Below, one piece after another: positions 53,804 to 64,000 of a stretch of 64,000 bases of DNA. A program made the position numbers and the translations under genes. The DNA comes from Solen grandis (Eukaryota > Mollusca > Bivalvia > Adapedonta > Solenidae), in assembly GCA_021229015.1 (NCBI GenBank), contig CM037791.1, forward strand, positions 53,914,798 through 53,978,797, written 5' to 3'. The notes under the pieces were generated by a model. The model ran no database searches, was not told where the DNA came from, and saw only the letters and a list, made by a program, of their open reading frames with translations. Within the stretch, counting starts at the first letter, position 1. Every line of letters begins with the position of its first letter.

Positions 53804-55317
53804 GGTACATTGTAAGTAGCATTTTGCAGTAACATGTGCCTTTAGTTAGCACTCTCTGTATCATGGCGACTTATTTTTCATTTTAACTTGGGCAGCACAA
53901 GGATCAGACTCTGTCATACCATGCCTGGCTTAAAGGCTGCCTGGGGGAGAGCTGGAGGGGAGGGTTATATGGGGATGGAAGTGCTGACTTTTTGTCTACC
54001 TGCAGTGGTTCAAAACACCTTTTCTTCATCCCTGGTCAGTCTGCATACATAAAATTAGGTTTATCAATTGAACCATCACAATTGTTAGAATTCACCAAAA
54101 ATCTTTGAACATTTCCCTCCAGATGTAACCATTTATATTAACTAATTCAGCCCTTGGTCAGAAAAAAATTGACACCAATTTCATCAGTGCACACTATATT
54201 TGAAGAATTTAAAGTGTTGATCTCATTGTTTATCATAAATAAAGGTCACAAGATGTGTAACTTTCATTCATCAATTTCAACACTTCTTCAGGAGCATTTC
54301 ACGTAATTATGTAGATTGGTTCCCGTTCTATGTGTTTAAATTGGCAAACTGGGGACCATGCCTGCTGCACATGAAGCTGGGAATTACTGAACAGTTATTC
54401 TTGGATGTTTGGAGCATGCATGTATAGACATGCATCTTAAATTAACAGGAAAGTTCCTTGGATGGAACTTTCACTTGACATGAATCAATAGAAAAGTTCA
54501 TGAGCAACGTTGTTAAAACACGATCCATTGTAAAAGACGAGAGGGGTAAAAAATAAGTTGTGGCATGATGGGGGGGATGATGAGGTTTCCTACAGAGTTG
54601 GGTCTCTCCTTGTAGTTTCCTGATATTCCAGGAAAACTGTGTCACTCATTCTGTAGTCATCTAGATGTGATAAAGATTAAAGGTTTTTATCCTGTTGTCT
54701 TTTGAACATGAATTTATTAATCTTGTGAATTGAAAAAGAATGAAAGAGGGAAATACAGTGAATGGGAGAGACAGAAAGAGTATAATGAAATAAATAAGAG
54801 GTTGAAATTAAATGATAGTAAAGGGGAGAGAGAAAGAGAGAGAGGGGGAGGGAGGGAGTGAGAGAGAGAGAGAGGGAGAGAGATAGAAGTATTATCATGA
54901 CATAAAATAAAGAGAAATAAAAAGAAAGTTCTAATGTTATTTCGAAGAATATATTCGAATTCTGTTACAGAATGAAAATGGAAAGTAGCTGATTATGATT
55001 TGAAAATGTAATCACAGCGAGTTCTAAATGAAATGTCTTAATAAAAATGACTTGAAATTATATAATTGATTTCTGTAAATTATTTAAACATAATTAGATT
55101 AAGTCAGTGAATTAATTTTGTCTCAGTAGAGTCATAAACTTGACTACCAAAAGTCAGAAAAGTAAATATCTAGTCTCAATTCTGAACATATCTGCATATG
55201 TGATAAAGGAAGGGGAAATCTTTATTTAAAAAATCCTTATAATGAAAATGAAATAAAACATTAAGACCTACTTCATTCACTCAGTGCTTTTCAAGAAAGT
55301 CGTGAAATAAAGATTTC
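53804..55317. other. Spacer; GA-rich tract and one microexon candidate
   Basis: A GA/GGA-rich tract spans 54823-54889. At 54006-54034 a 29-nt segment (TGGTTCAAAACACC...CCCTG) has a good acceptor (TTTTTGTCTACCTGCAG) and a GTCAGT donor and is open in more than one frame, so it could be a microexon but is not called separately. A 67-codon minus frame at 54442-54645 has no support. Confidence 0.35.
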
Positions 55318-55559
55318 TTAACCCTTTCCCTCATATAGACTCATTTTGATGCACTCAATAGGTACCACATAAAGCCTGATCTGCAGAAAGCCAAACTCAA
55401 ACCTTACCAAATTTAATAGTAAAATCCTCATTTCCAGACCACTGAGGAGCAGCAAACAGCATAAAACCTGATCAGCCTGCGAGTTACTCACAGGCTGACC
55501 TGGTTTTATGCTGTTTGCATAGGTCTTTTCATGGTTTCCTCTATGAGGGAAAGGGTTAA
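55318..55559 (+). mobile_element. TTAA-flanked palindromic MITE family A, copy 7
   Basis: 242 bp, perfect TTAA ends. The palindrome carries a few arm substitutions (AGCAAACAGC; GTTACTCACAGGCTGACC; CTGTTTGC) but still pairs. The 109-codon plus frame at 55531-55860 begins inside its right end and is not called. Confidence 0.95.
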
Positions 55560-55974
55560 GAACAAAATTGTTATACTGGAGATTTGGGTTGCATACTGTT
55601 ATGAATTGGTAGAACTCACTTGCTGGAACACTAGTATTCAGGCATTAAAAAAAATGTTTGTTTACTGCGCTCCTACCCTGAACTATTTAGGTGGGTATAA
55701 TATAGGGATTTTTGTTTTGACTCTGACGATGTCAAAGCTGAATGAGGAGGAACATTATTACAGAGCTACACTTGAGTCTTTATTTGATTCATCAAAAATT
55801 GTTTTGTTTACATGTTTACATAAAAAAATTGCTGAGAACATCCTATTGAAAGTGGTTTGAAAACAATTGGAATGAACAAAATTGATGGAACAGTGAAATC
55901 TGTGTACTGAAAAAGGACCGTTGGTCTGGGGCTAAAAATAATTGAGTTGGGACTGATACTGTTGAGTAAGTCAG

Positions 55975-56041
55975 AGCGTTATAGTCAACTGGTAATATAT
56001 CTTACTACAGATCAGAGGGTTGTGGGTTATGAACCCATAGG
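55975..56041 (+). repeat. tRNA-like SINE relic
   Basis: TTATAGTCAACTGGTAATAT (A box), then GGTTGTGGGTTATGAACCCA (B box region). Short and isolated. Confidence 0.35.
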
Positions 56042-56202
56042 AGGAAAGGATTTTTCATCGACCTTTGCTGGGGCTAGTACTGGTACAACCCAGGAACCAT
56101 CAAGAGGGATAGTGTAAATTATATATAAACTTGTTTCCGTATCGACTTGCAAAAATAAGTTTAAACTTGAAAAAAAAAAGCTGAAATAATTTATCCTATA
56201 TT

Positions 56203-56633
56203 ACTTATAATTTTAATCATGGAATAATTGGATATCTTATTGTACTTATAATTTTAATCATGGAATCATTGGATATATTATTGTACTTATAATTTTTGTC
56301 ATGGAATCATGGATATATTATTGTACTTATAATTTTAATCATGGAATCATTGGATATATTATTGTACTTACAATTTTTGTCATGGAATCATTGGATATAT
56401 TATTGTACTTACAATTTTAATCATGGAATAATTGGATAATTGTACTTATAATTTTAATCATGGAATCATTGGATATATATTGTACTTATAATTTTAATCA
56501 TGGAATCATTGGATATATAATTGTACTTATAATTTTAATCATGGAATCATTGGATATATAATTGTACTTATAATTTTAATCATGGAATCATTGGATACCT
56601 TATTGTACTTACAATTTTAATCATGGAATCATT
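56203..56633. repeat. 41-bp minisatellite, 11 units
   Basis: The unit is CTTATAATTTTAATCATGGA then ATCATTGGATATATTATTGTA. CATGGAAT starts are spaced 41, 41, 40, 41, 41, 37, 40, 41, 41 and 41 bp. Confidence 0.95.
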
Positions 56634-58091
56634 TAGGGGTTAGGACTGTACATCATCATGGTTTTATCTAATTGGACTCAATTTATGATGTCATATAATT
56701 ATGTCAACTAGGAAAAAAGGTTTTTTTCCTTTTTTCATCTTAAAATTAATTATTCAACATTTGTTTTATAACACTGTAGTTTGTTTAAAACTTGTTTATG
56801 GGATAGTCAACCAGAAAATCCCCTCCTTTAATCTCTCTTTTTTTATTTCTATTATTTTCATATCATAATATTCTTTACCCTTTTTTTTTTTTTTTTATTT
56901 TTTTTTTAAATTAAAAGTTTTTTTTTTTTTTTTTTTTTAATTGTGATAATTAAATATTTAAACTTTTTTTGGAATTGTTTTTTTAAATTTTTAATATTAA
57001 AAAATCTTGTTATGTGTTAATAAAAAAATAAATAACATAACTAACCACTTTTTTGAATTTTATGATAAGTGGTCTTACTACCTCAGTGTTCTTGCATAAA
57101 TGACAAACTCATGTGTAATTCAACTTCAAGGATTAGTTCTGTTACTGTCAAGGGGAAAGTACTGTATAATTACAAAAAGTTTTGCATGTTTAAAAGCTTT
57201 ATCATGAGAGAAATTGAAAAATATCCTAATGAAATGAGGGAAAACAAAGACAGTAAACAATTTAGGCAGTGATACTTAATGCATCTTTTTGAAGTTAGTA
57301 TTTCCCAAGGCAAAACAACAGATATGGAATTAAGACATTAATCTTTTGATGACGTAATTAAGAGCTAAAAAAAATCTTTAAAAAAAAAGAGAGAACAGAT
57401 TCTGAAATGAGTAGGATTTATGGAATGAGATTACTAACTTTAATATTGAGTATCACTTTTATGCCTTTTTAATTTTAAATTTAATGTGATGTCCCCCGAA
57501 GAATTCTGTTACCGTCTTTATCACAGATAGATAGCTTGCACATGGCTGGTTCATTTACATATGCATCAAAATTTAACTATTCAAAAGATCGTTACAACGC
57601 TAGACATACTGCTCTCCTCAAATTGTTCACTTACTAAATCTGTACAAATATTTATCATTGTTAATGTTTAATTTCCCTATTATGGGACAATGTATTTGCC
57701 CCCAATCAAGGCTTTTGTCATTTTATTTTACAGTAACGAGCTGCTAATTACGCTAGATAATTGTTACGTATTAGCCTGTCTGTTGCAATGTGATGTGTGA
57801 ATGAAAATTTGCATATAAATTAGATTTTCATGTTGTCATGTGACAGTCTGTATGTACTCTGTATACAAATTTTATTTGAAAAAAAAAAGAAAGAAAAAAC
57901 AAAAAGAGAGGAAAGAAAAGAGCAGTTTTCATTTATTTGTAACCGTAAAAGATTTCTTCAACCTTCATCAGATTTTTATGTGCATATCGATAATTGAAAA
58001 TTAAATAAAGAAAAAAACATAATTGTGATACAAAGGAAAATAAACAGAACAATTTCTTCCATTAACTCTTCGATTACTTTTTCATTGCATC
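56634..58091. other. AT-rich spacer with T-tracts
   Basis: Long T runs at 56880-56939. A 67-codon plus frame (57069-57272) is unsupported. Confidence 0.45.
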
Positions 58092-58333
58092 TTAACCCTT
58101 TCCCTCATAGAGGAAACCATGAAAATACCTATGCGAACAGCATAAAACCAGATCAACCTGCGAGTAACTCACAGGCTGATCAGGTTTTATGCTGTTCGCT
58201 GCTCCTCAGTGGTCTGGAAATGAGGATTTTGTAATTAAATTTGGTAAGGTTTAACTGTGATTTTCTGCAGATCAGGCTTTATGTGATACCTATTGAGGGC
58301 GTCAAAATGAGTCTCTATGAGGGAAATGGTTAA
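58092..58333 (-). mobile_element. TTAA-flanked palindromic MITE family A, copy 8
   Basis: 242 bp in reverse orientation, TTAA at both ends, palindrome intact apart from single changes. The 69-codon plus frame ending 58234 contains the recurrent MITE peptide. Confidence 0.95.
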
Positions 58334-58458
58334 AGCATCTTATTCACAGATGGTCATTGACAAACAATTTGACAAGTGCTCTTTATTGTGGGGTAACAAA
58401 CAGTATCTCCCCACATTAATATGGTATACCAGTACCACTGTTAAATGTCCCGGAGGTT

Positions 58459-58688
58459 TTAACCCTTACCCTGCTAGAACTGTAAGTGCTAACCTTTGAT
58501 ACCAGTAAAGAGCCAGGCCACCCTGCATGGATCAGGCCAGCCTGCACATCTGTGCAGGCTGGCCTGGCTCTTTACTGTTGGCTGACCAGCTACAAGTTTT
58601 CATCTTGTTATCCCTAAAATTGATAATGGACAGTTCCAAAAACATGCCGGCGAAGTCCATTTGAGAAATTCAGCAGGTTAAGTGTTAA
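58459..58688. mobile_element. TTAA-flanked MITE family B, copy 2
   Basis: 230 bp, TTAA at 58459-58462 and 58685-58688, CCCTTACCCT at the left end. The central palindrome is fuller than in copy 1: CAGTAAAGAGCCAGGCCA pairs with TGGCCTGGCTCTTTACTG, with an inner GGCCAGCCTGCACA/TGTGCAGGCTGGCC. Confidence 0.85.
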
Positions 58689-59746
58689 AATCTCAGTAAA
58701 TAAAGTCTACATCACCCCACCCAGAAACTTCTTTGGCCCTTGACCATGAAGCCTGAAGTCACCTGATCTACATGGTAGAACGAAGCTAACATTCAAAATC
58801 CCATGCTGTCTCATTGGTCAAATGATCCCTGCTGCAGCCGTGTTGTCTCAGCCACAGATCCAGTGAAATACCTAATTAATAATTCATGAGTACTAAGTTT
58901 TGCTAACCAAATATCCCACGGTCGATTAAGAAGCAAAGTGTTTTGAGCGAACATGAGTTTTCTGATGATGAAATACCTGCAGCGTACGTGTTATAGTCAC
59001 TTCAACGTCTCCATAAGACTGAAAGACTGTTACAGTCAGCTCCATTACAACAATATTCTCTGCAGATTGTGGTTGGGATTGCTTTACTAACTCAGTTTTT
59101 ATCTATGCTTATTTTGACTTCCTCACAGAAAAATAATTTCTCCAGCATGTGACTGTTGCAAATGTTCCATTACTTTAAACTCCCATTAACACAATTTTAT
59201 AATAATCTTGCTGTGTATTTCTTTCAATCACAGTGAAGCTATATCACTGGGTGTATTACATCATTTTAAGCTATCACGAAAAGCATGTTTTGCATCAATT
59301 CAGAGGGAAAAACTGTTGTAAGTATTCTATTTCTTTAAATGTAATTGTATATAGAGCACGGGAATCGGAAAATAGTGCCTTGGTCACAATTATTCTTTTG
59401 TCAGATATACAGTTTTCCTAACATTTGGGAAAACCTTCTGAGTTAATGAAATTTTGTTTGCTAACATGTAATAATGTTTTCCTGAATGTTATGAAATATT
59501 GTACATCTGACAAAAGAATCATAAGGGCTTATGTGTAGGGCACAATTTTTCGCTTTTAAGGTGCTATATCTTATTTAAAATTGGTGCAGAAATAAAATAC
59601 TTACAATATTTTTCTTTTTTCGAATCGAGGCAAATTATGCATCAATTTTTGTCCAAGTCTGACAAGTGTTACAGTAGATCAGGATGCATGATGAGATTCT
59701 GGATAATTTAGTACCATGTAATGATCTTGATTTTTCTCCATTTCAG
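58689..59746. other. Spacer with a coding-like patch at 58900-59090
   Basis: 58953-59090 is a 45-codon plus frame (MSFLMMKYLQRTCYSHFNVS...). Another frame over the same bases reads IKKQSVLSEHEFSDDEIPAA then YVL-stop, which has a more protein-like acidic composition. Neither has a usable acceptor or a family, so no gene is called. Confidence 0.3.
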
Positions 59747-59813
59747 CCCAGACTGTATCAACATGGGGGAGAGACATCCCAGGGATGACTTCAGCTTCTG
59801 GCCTCCAGTTCAG
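59747..59813 (+). CDS. Candidate internal exon, 67 nt
   Basis: A strong acceptor (GATTTTTCTCCATTTCAG) and a good donor (CAG|GTCAGT) bound an open frame. After one base it reads PDCINMGERHPRDDFSFWPP then VQ, ending on a codon boundary. A second frame is also open. The charged/aromatic sequence is protein-like but the family is not recognised. It is the best-formed internal exon in the window. The surrounding 94-codon frame (59721-60005) simply reads through both splice sites. Entry phase is compatible with 27000-27046 and 42442-42525. Confidence 0.45.
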
Positions 59814-61295
59814 GTCAGTTTCTTCTTTCTTCTTTTAATTGATCAAAGTTATGTCCCATCCTTTATTATAGTATATATCATTTTACTTCATTTTGTGATT
59901 CCCTATCATCTGATTCATAACATTTCGGACATGTTGCATTGGGCTTATCCGTTGTGTCATTTGTGGGAGAAACATAAACCAGTCAGAAACACGGGCAATC
60001 TATAATAGTGACTGTGGCATCACTAGCCAATACTGGACACCAGATCGTAGGATTCACCCAAAATTTGCAAATGTGCTTTCGCGCAAACAGACACACATAG
60101 TAAAAGCTAGTAACATGAACATGCCTAGATAGAACTAAATGTGTTTTTATCATTGTCGACACATTATATTATAATTCCAACACTAGTAACTCTACTATCC
60201 TACTTTAACTTTCACATTATATTTTGGAAACCTCTGTCGTGAATGTATAATTTTCAGATGAGTATTTTTCTCTCAAAATGTTTTTATAATGCAACAAATA
60301 TATTTCACTGGCATAATCATAATAAATTGACAATAACAAAATAGTGTGTTAAAACCTTTTTATTTAGGTTACCTATCTGTTTCAGTGCAATCTCTCATTG
60401 GCCCAGTCATTATTTACCCATAATCCTTTGAGTGGTTTTAGACGGGTCATTAAGACACATTGAAACACAGGGGCTCAAAACACAGGGGTTTGCCCCATGG
60501 AACATTGAGCCCCTATGATCAGCAGTCGAACACTGCTTTGATTTTTAACAAAATACATAAGAAGAAACCACTTATTATTATTTGGACAAATGCTATATTG
60601 ACCCTCACAGTTCCATTTGCAATTTAGCAGATGCAACAATCAACACATAATTCTTTGAAACAGAAATATGTTTAAAACTATTGGGCAAGCCTTCCATTTT
60701 GAAAGGAAATTTTATTAAACCGTAAGTTTCCTTTTTACCTCAAAAAGAGTATCAGGTATTTGTATATGCGGGTCAAATGACAGGATGTATTATTGATCCA
60801 CCTGCCTCAGGCTGGTAGGTGTGCAGTTAGCCGTCTGCTCTGTAACTCTGACAAATGTGAACTTATCTTTACTAAACTTTGTCATAATGTGTATTAGCAC
60901 AATATCTCAATCAAGATTGAAATCCAACCAGAATGTCCCAGACAATCCAAGATAATGGCTCTTGAAATATTGAAAAATTGCCAAATTATTAGTCCAGCTC
61001 TGACAAACATGACCAGATTTTGCCAAACTTGGTCAAAATATGTCAGAGTATATCATGTATTCTAGACGTGTAATATAACAAAAGAATGCAATGTTATATG
61101 CAGATAAGTGCTGAAAGATGTGTTGATTAAATGTATGTTTCCAATTTGACGAAAAATGTAGTGTAGTGTAGTTCTATTTGATACACCATTATATTGAACT
61201 GAATTGTGACTTTGTGAAAATTGCACCATGAATCTGCTAAACAAATCATGAAATAAAGCTTAAGGGTACAATGTTGGACCACCGTATATTAGCCT
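59814..61295. other. Spacer, small inverted repeat and dispersed repeat phrases
   Basis: AGGGGCTCAA at about 60471 pairs with TTGAGCCCCT at about 60507. Around 60845-61060 phrases such as TGACAAACATGACCAGATTTTGCCAAACTTGG suggest an old mollusc dispersed repeat. Nothing else. Confidence 0.4.
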
Positions 61296-61712
61296 TGTGA
61301 TATAATGGAGCATGTTATATTGGTCTTTGTGTTATAACAGAGCATGTTATATTGGTCTTTGTATGAAAATGGAGCATGTTTTATTGGTCTTTGTGTTATA
61401 ATTGAGCTTGTTATATTTGTCTTTGTATGAATCTGGAGCATGTTTTATTGGTCTTGGTTTTATAACAGAGCATGCTATATTGGTCTTTGTGTTATAATTG
61501 AGCTTGTTATATTGGTCTTTGTGTTATAATGAGCATGTTATATTGGTCTTGGTGTTATAATGGAGCATGTTATATTGGTCTTGGTGTTATAATGGAGCAT
61601 GTTATATTGGTCTTGGTGTTATAATGGAGCATGTTATATTGGTCTTGGTGTTATAATGGAGCATGTTATATTGATCTTTGTGTTATAATGGAGTGCATTT
61701 TATTGGCCGTGG
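61296..61712. repeat. 32-bp minisatellite, array 1, about 13 units
   Basis: The unit is GAGCATGTTATATTGGTCTT then GGTGTTATAATG. The last unit differs: it reads GAGTGCATTTTATTGG, the signature of array 2. Confidence 0.95.
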
Positions 61713-62436
61713 GTTCCCTGTTTGTTATACATCAGTGTTATGAAAACCTTCCATATCTTCTGACTTAAATGAAAACCATATTTTTTATTCAGCTTTTGTT
61801 TTAAATGCAGTATCATATAGGAATAGCACCTGACCTCAGTTGTTCCCCTTGATTTATGACTGATCTGGCATACAGCAAGAACTTTCTTAATGCACATGGA
61901 AGTGGCCCCTTGGGATTGGCTAGAGTGTTTTGAAGCATCAAAAGATTCTTCAGTGATTCTTAAGTGTGATGGTTTATACAACTAACATAATACCATGTGC
62001 AAATGATCTGTCATCTTCCATTCTTGCACACATTTTGAAAAACATGTGCATTTTGTGGCAAAAAATACTGTTTTCAAAAATGTATTTTTCCATTTGTTGG
62101 AAAACAAAGTTAACAGATTTCTTTTTTTAGTTCAGAAACTGAGGCATTTTGGTATAAAGTTGACTTTATAATATTTCCAGGATTTAAAGGTCTCCACCAC
62201 CCCAGATCTGTTACCATAGACAATAATTTGAATGGTTTGCAGTATTTCTAAATTGTCTTTCTAGCTATATTTTCTGATTATATAAATTGCTTAAAAAGAG
62301 GTAAAAAGAGCATGAAATGTGTTTTGTATCTAGGACCAGTGCAGCCATCATATGATGTGTATTCATTGCAGTTCATTTATAATTCTACTATAAATTAATG
62401 GGTCATTAAATAGGCAAATTAAGGTTATATAGGATT
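61713..62436. other. Spacer between related arrays; weak minus-strand frame
   Basis: A 93-codon minus frame (61700-61981; SFDASKHSSQSQGATSMC within it) has plausible composition but no family and overlaps the end of the array. Probably a dispersed repeat. Confidence 0.3.
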
Positions 62437-63262
62437 CATTATAATGGAGGATTTTGGCATTACATTATAATGGGGTGCATTATATTGGCACTTACATTAT
62501 AATGGGGTGCATTAAATAGGCACTAACATTATAATGGAGTGCATAATATAGGCACTTACATTATAATGGAGTGCATAATATAGGAACTTACATTATAATG
62601 GAGTGCATTATATAGGCACTTACATTATAATGGAGTGCATTATATAGGCACTTACATTATAATGGAGTGCATCATATAGGCACTTACATTATAATGGGGT
62701 GCATTATATAGGCACTAACATTATAATGGAGTGCATTATATTGGCACTTACATTACAATGGAGTGCATTATATAGGTACTTACATTATAATGGGGTGCAT
62801 TATATAGGCACTAACATTATAATGGAGTGAATTATATTGGCACTTACATTACAATGGAGTGCATTATATAGGCACTTACATTATAATGGAGTGCATAATA
62901 TAGGTACTTACATTATAATGGAGTGCATAATATAGGTACTTACATTATAATGGAGTGCATAATATAGGTACTTACATTATAATGGAGTGCATTATATAGG
63001 CACTTACCTTATAATGGAGTGCATAATATAGGCACTAATTACATTACAATGGAGGGCATAATATAAGCCCTTACATTATAATGGAGTACATTATATAGGT
63101 ACTTACATTACAATGGAGTGCATAATATAAGCACTTACATTACAATGGAGTGCATAATATAGGTACTTACATTATAATGGAGTGCATTATATAGGTACTT
63201 ACATTATAATGGAGTGCATTATATAGGCACTTAAATTATAATGGAGCATGTTATATTGGCAC
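62437..63262. repeat. 32-bp minisatellite, array 2, about 25 units
   Basis: The unit is CATTATAATGGAGTGCATTA then TATAGGCACTTA. Same length and framework (TTATAATGGAG....TTATAT.GG) as array 1. The last unit reads GGAGCATGTTATATTGGCACC, the signature of array 1. Confidence 0.95.
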
Positions 63263-63500
63263 CAAATATTACCATAATCCTGATGTCCAGGTGAGCAGAA
63301 CAATTGAAACATTCTCCTATTGTTCATCTTTCCCCTATGAGTGACATGCATGCACTGTGGCTGATTGGTAAAACTGGATCTACTCATTAGGTTGTCAAAT
63401 TTGCAGATCCTGGAAAGATAAAAAATAAAATTGAAAATGAATTAATTCTGACAGTATTGTGAAAAAATACATGTACTTGTCAATCAGTCAAGGAAAAATC
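63263..63500. other. No recognisable feature
   Basis: Spacer. Confidence 0.5.
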
Positions 63501-63985
63501 TTAGCTCACCTGTGCTCAAGAGTTTTGATGGAACTCAATAGGAATGATCATTGGGTGATACTGCACAAAAATAGCTGAAATGGTTTTGGTCCACCAAACC
63601 AAGATGGCTGACAGAGCTAAAACTATAAAAATCTTTAAACAACATCTCCTCGTGATCGCTAAGCAGATTTTGTTGAAACTGAATAGGAATGATTATTTGG
63701 TGGTACTGTACAAAAATAGCTAAAATCATTCATTAGTCAACTGAACAAGATGGCTGCCAGAGCTGAAAATAGAACTATCTTTAACTGACATCTCCTCCAT
63801 AACCACTGGTCAGATTTTATGTAACTCAATAGAACATGATTAATCAGTATCCATGTCAGCACTTTATTATAGAGTATTGACCCTTTGCTTCTTAACTACT
63901 GTTTTATGTGCAATTTTATTCTCACTATAATGCATTTTCCCTCAAGCAGTTAAAGGTGAGCGATTTAGGGCCATATCCCTCTTGG
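63501..63985 (-). mobile_element. HINE-like element with three units of about 146 bp
   Basis: Begins TTAGCTCACCTGTG and ends GGTGAGCGATTTAGGGCCAT then ATCCCTCTTGG, the inverted form of the left end of 14350-15190. TGNAACTNAATAGGAATGAT-type units start near 63527, 63673 and 63818. On the minus strand it ends GGTGAGCTAA, as do the elements ending at 3885 and 18322. Confidence 0.6.
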
Positions 63986-64000
63986 TCTTCTCTTAGGATC

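Noticed and set aside
45924..56633. Regular arrays considered as CRISPR
   Set aside because: Units are directly tandem without unique spacers, and the genome is eukaryotic.
57945..57980. Second possible hammerhead core (CTGATGAAGGTTGAAGAAATC on the minus strand)
   Set aside because: The segment between CTGATGA and GAAA cannot form stem II, and no cleavage triplet is positioned.

Overview
This is a eukaryotic, intron-scale, AT-rich window with no complete protein-coding gene. It looks like a bivalve mollusc genome. The evidence is two tRNA-headed SINEs whose tails end in a TTAAACC(C)AA(A)CAAAC stretch, several tandem-repeat-cored elements of the pearl / Helentron-associated (HINE) kind described from bivalves, abundant short TTAA-flanked MITEs, and minisatellites of 17 to 57 bp. 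The species is not identifiable from sequence alone. A 100-N scaffold gap lies at 42046-42145.

Layout. 0-4 kb holds HINE-like repeats, including one with 15-bp inverted termini and a hammerhead-like motif, plus a promoter-like motif cluster. 4-7.6 kb holds a deleted Tigger/pogo transposon with a PCNA-box C terminus, a partial MADF-domain reading frame and two GC-rich islands. 10-19 kb holds a SINE, a foldback element, a 34-bp minisatellite, further HINE-like elements and the first palindromic MITEs. 25-27 kb holds candidate 5' exons of two genes facing away from each other. 29.2-34.0 kb is one 4.8-kb element with inverted ends, a 10-bp target duplication and nested SINEs. 35.6-41.5 kb is one satellite family in several arrays, interrupted by a mariner-type MITE (with a visible empty site), a dead LINE fragment and another LINE 3' tail. 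48.3-52.5 kb is a 4156-bp element with perfect 29-bp inverted repeats that carries a first-exon-like segment for a mitochondrial presequence. 52.5-63.3 kb is mostly minisatellites, with more MITEs and one well-formed internal exon at 59.75 kb.

Most striking is a 242-bp TTAA-flanked MITE family present eight times. Each intact copy carries a near-perfect 67-nt central palindrome. A second family has the same plan, and a 247-bp TTAA-to-TTAA block abuts the first family in two places.

The genes, where present, are represented only by short exons in very long introns. These were called from splice signals and open frames only, are not joined into gene models, and should be treated as hypotheses. 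No tRNA, rRNA, CRISPR, operon or prokaryotic feature was seen.
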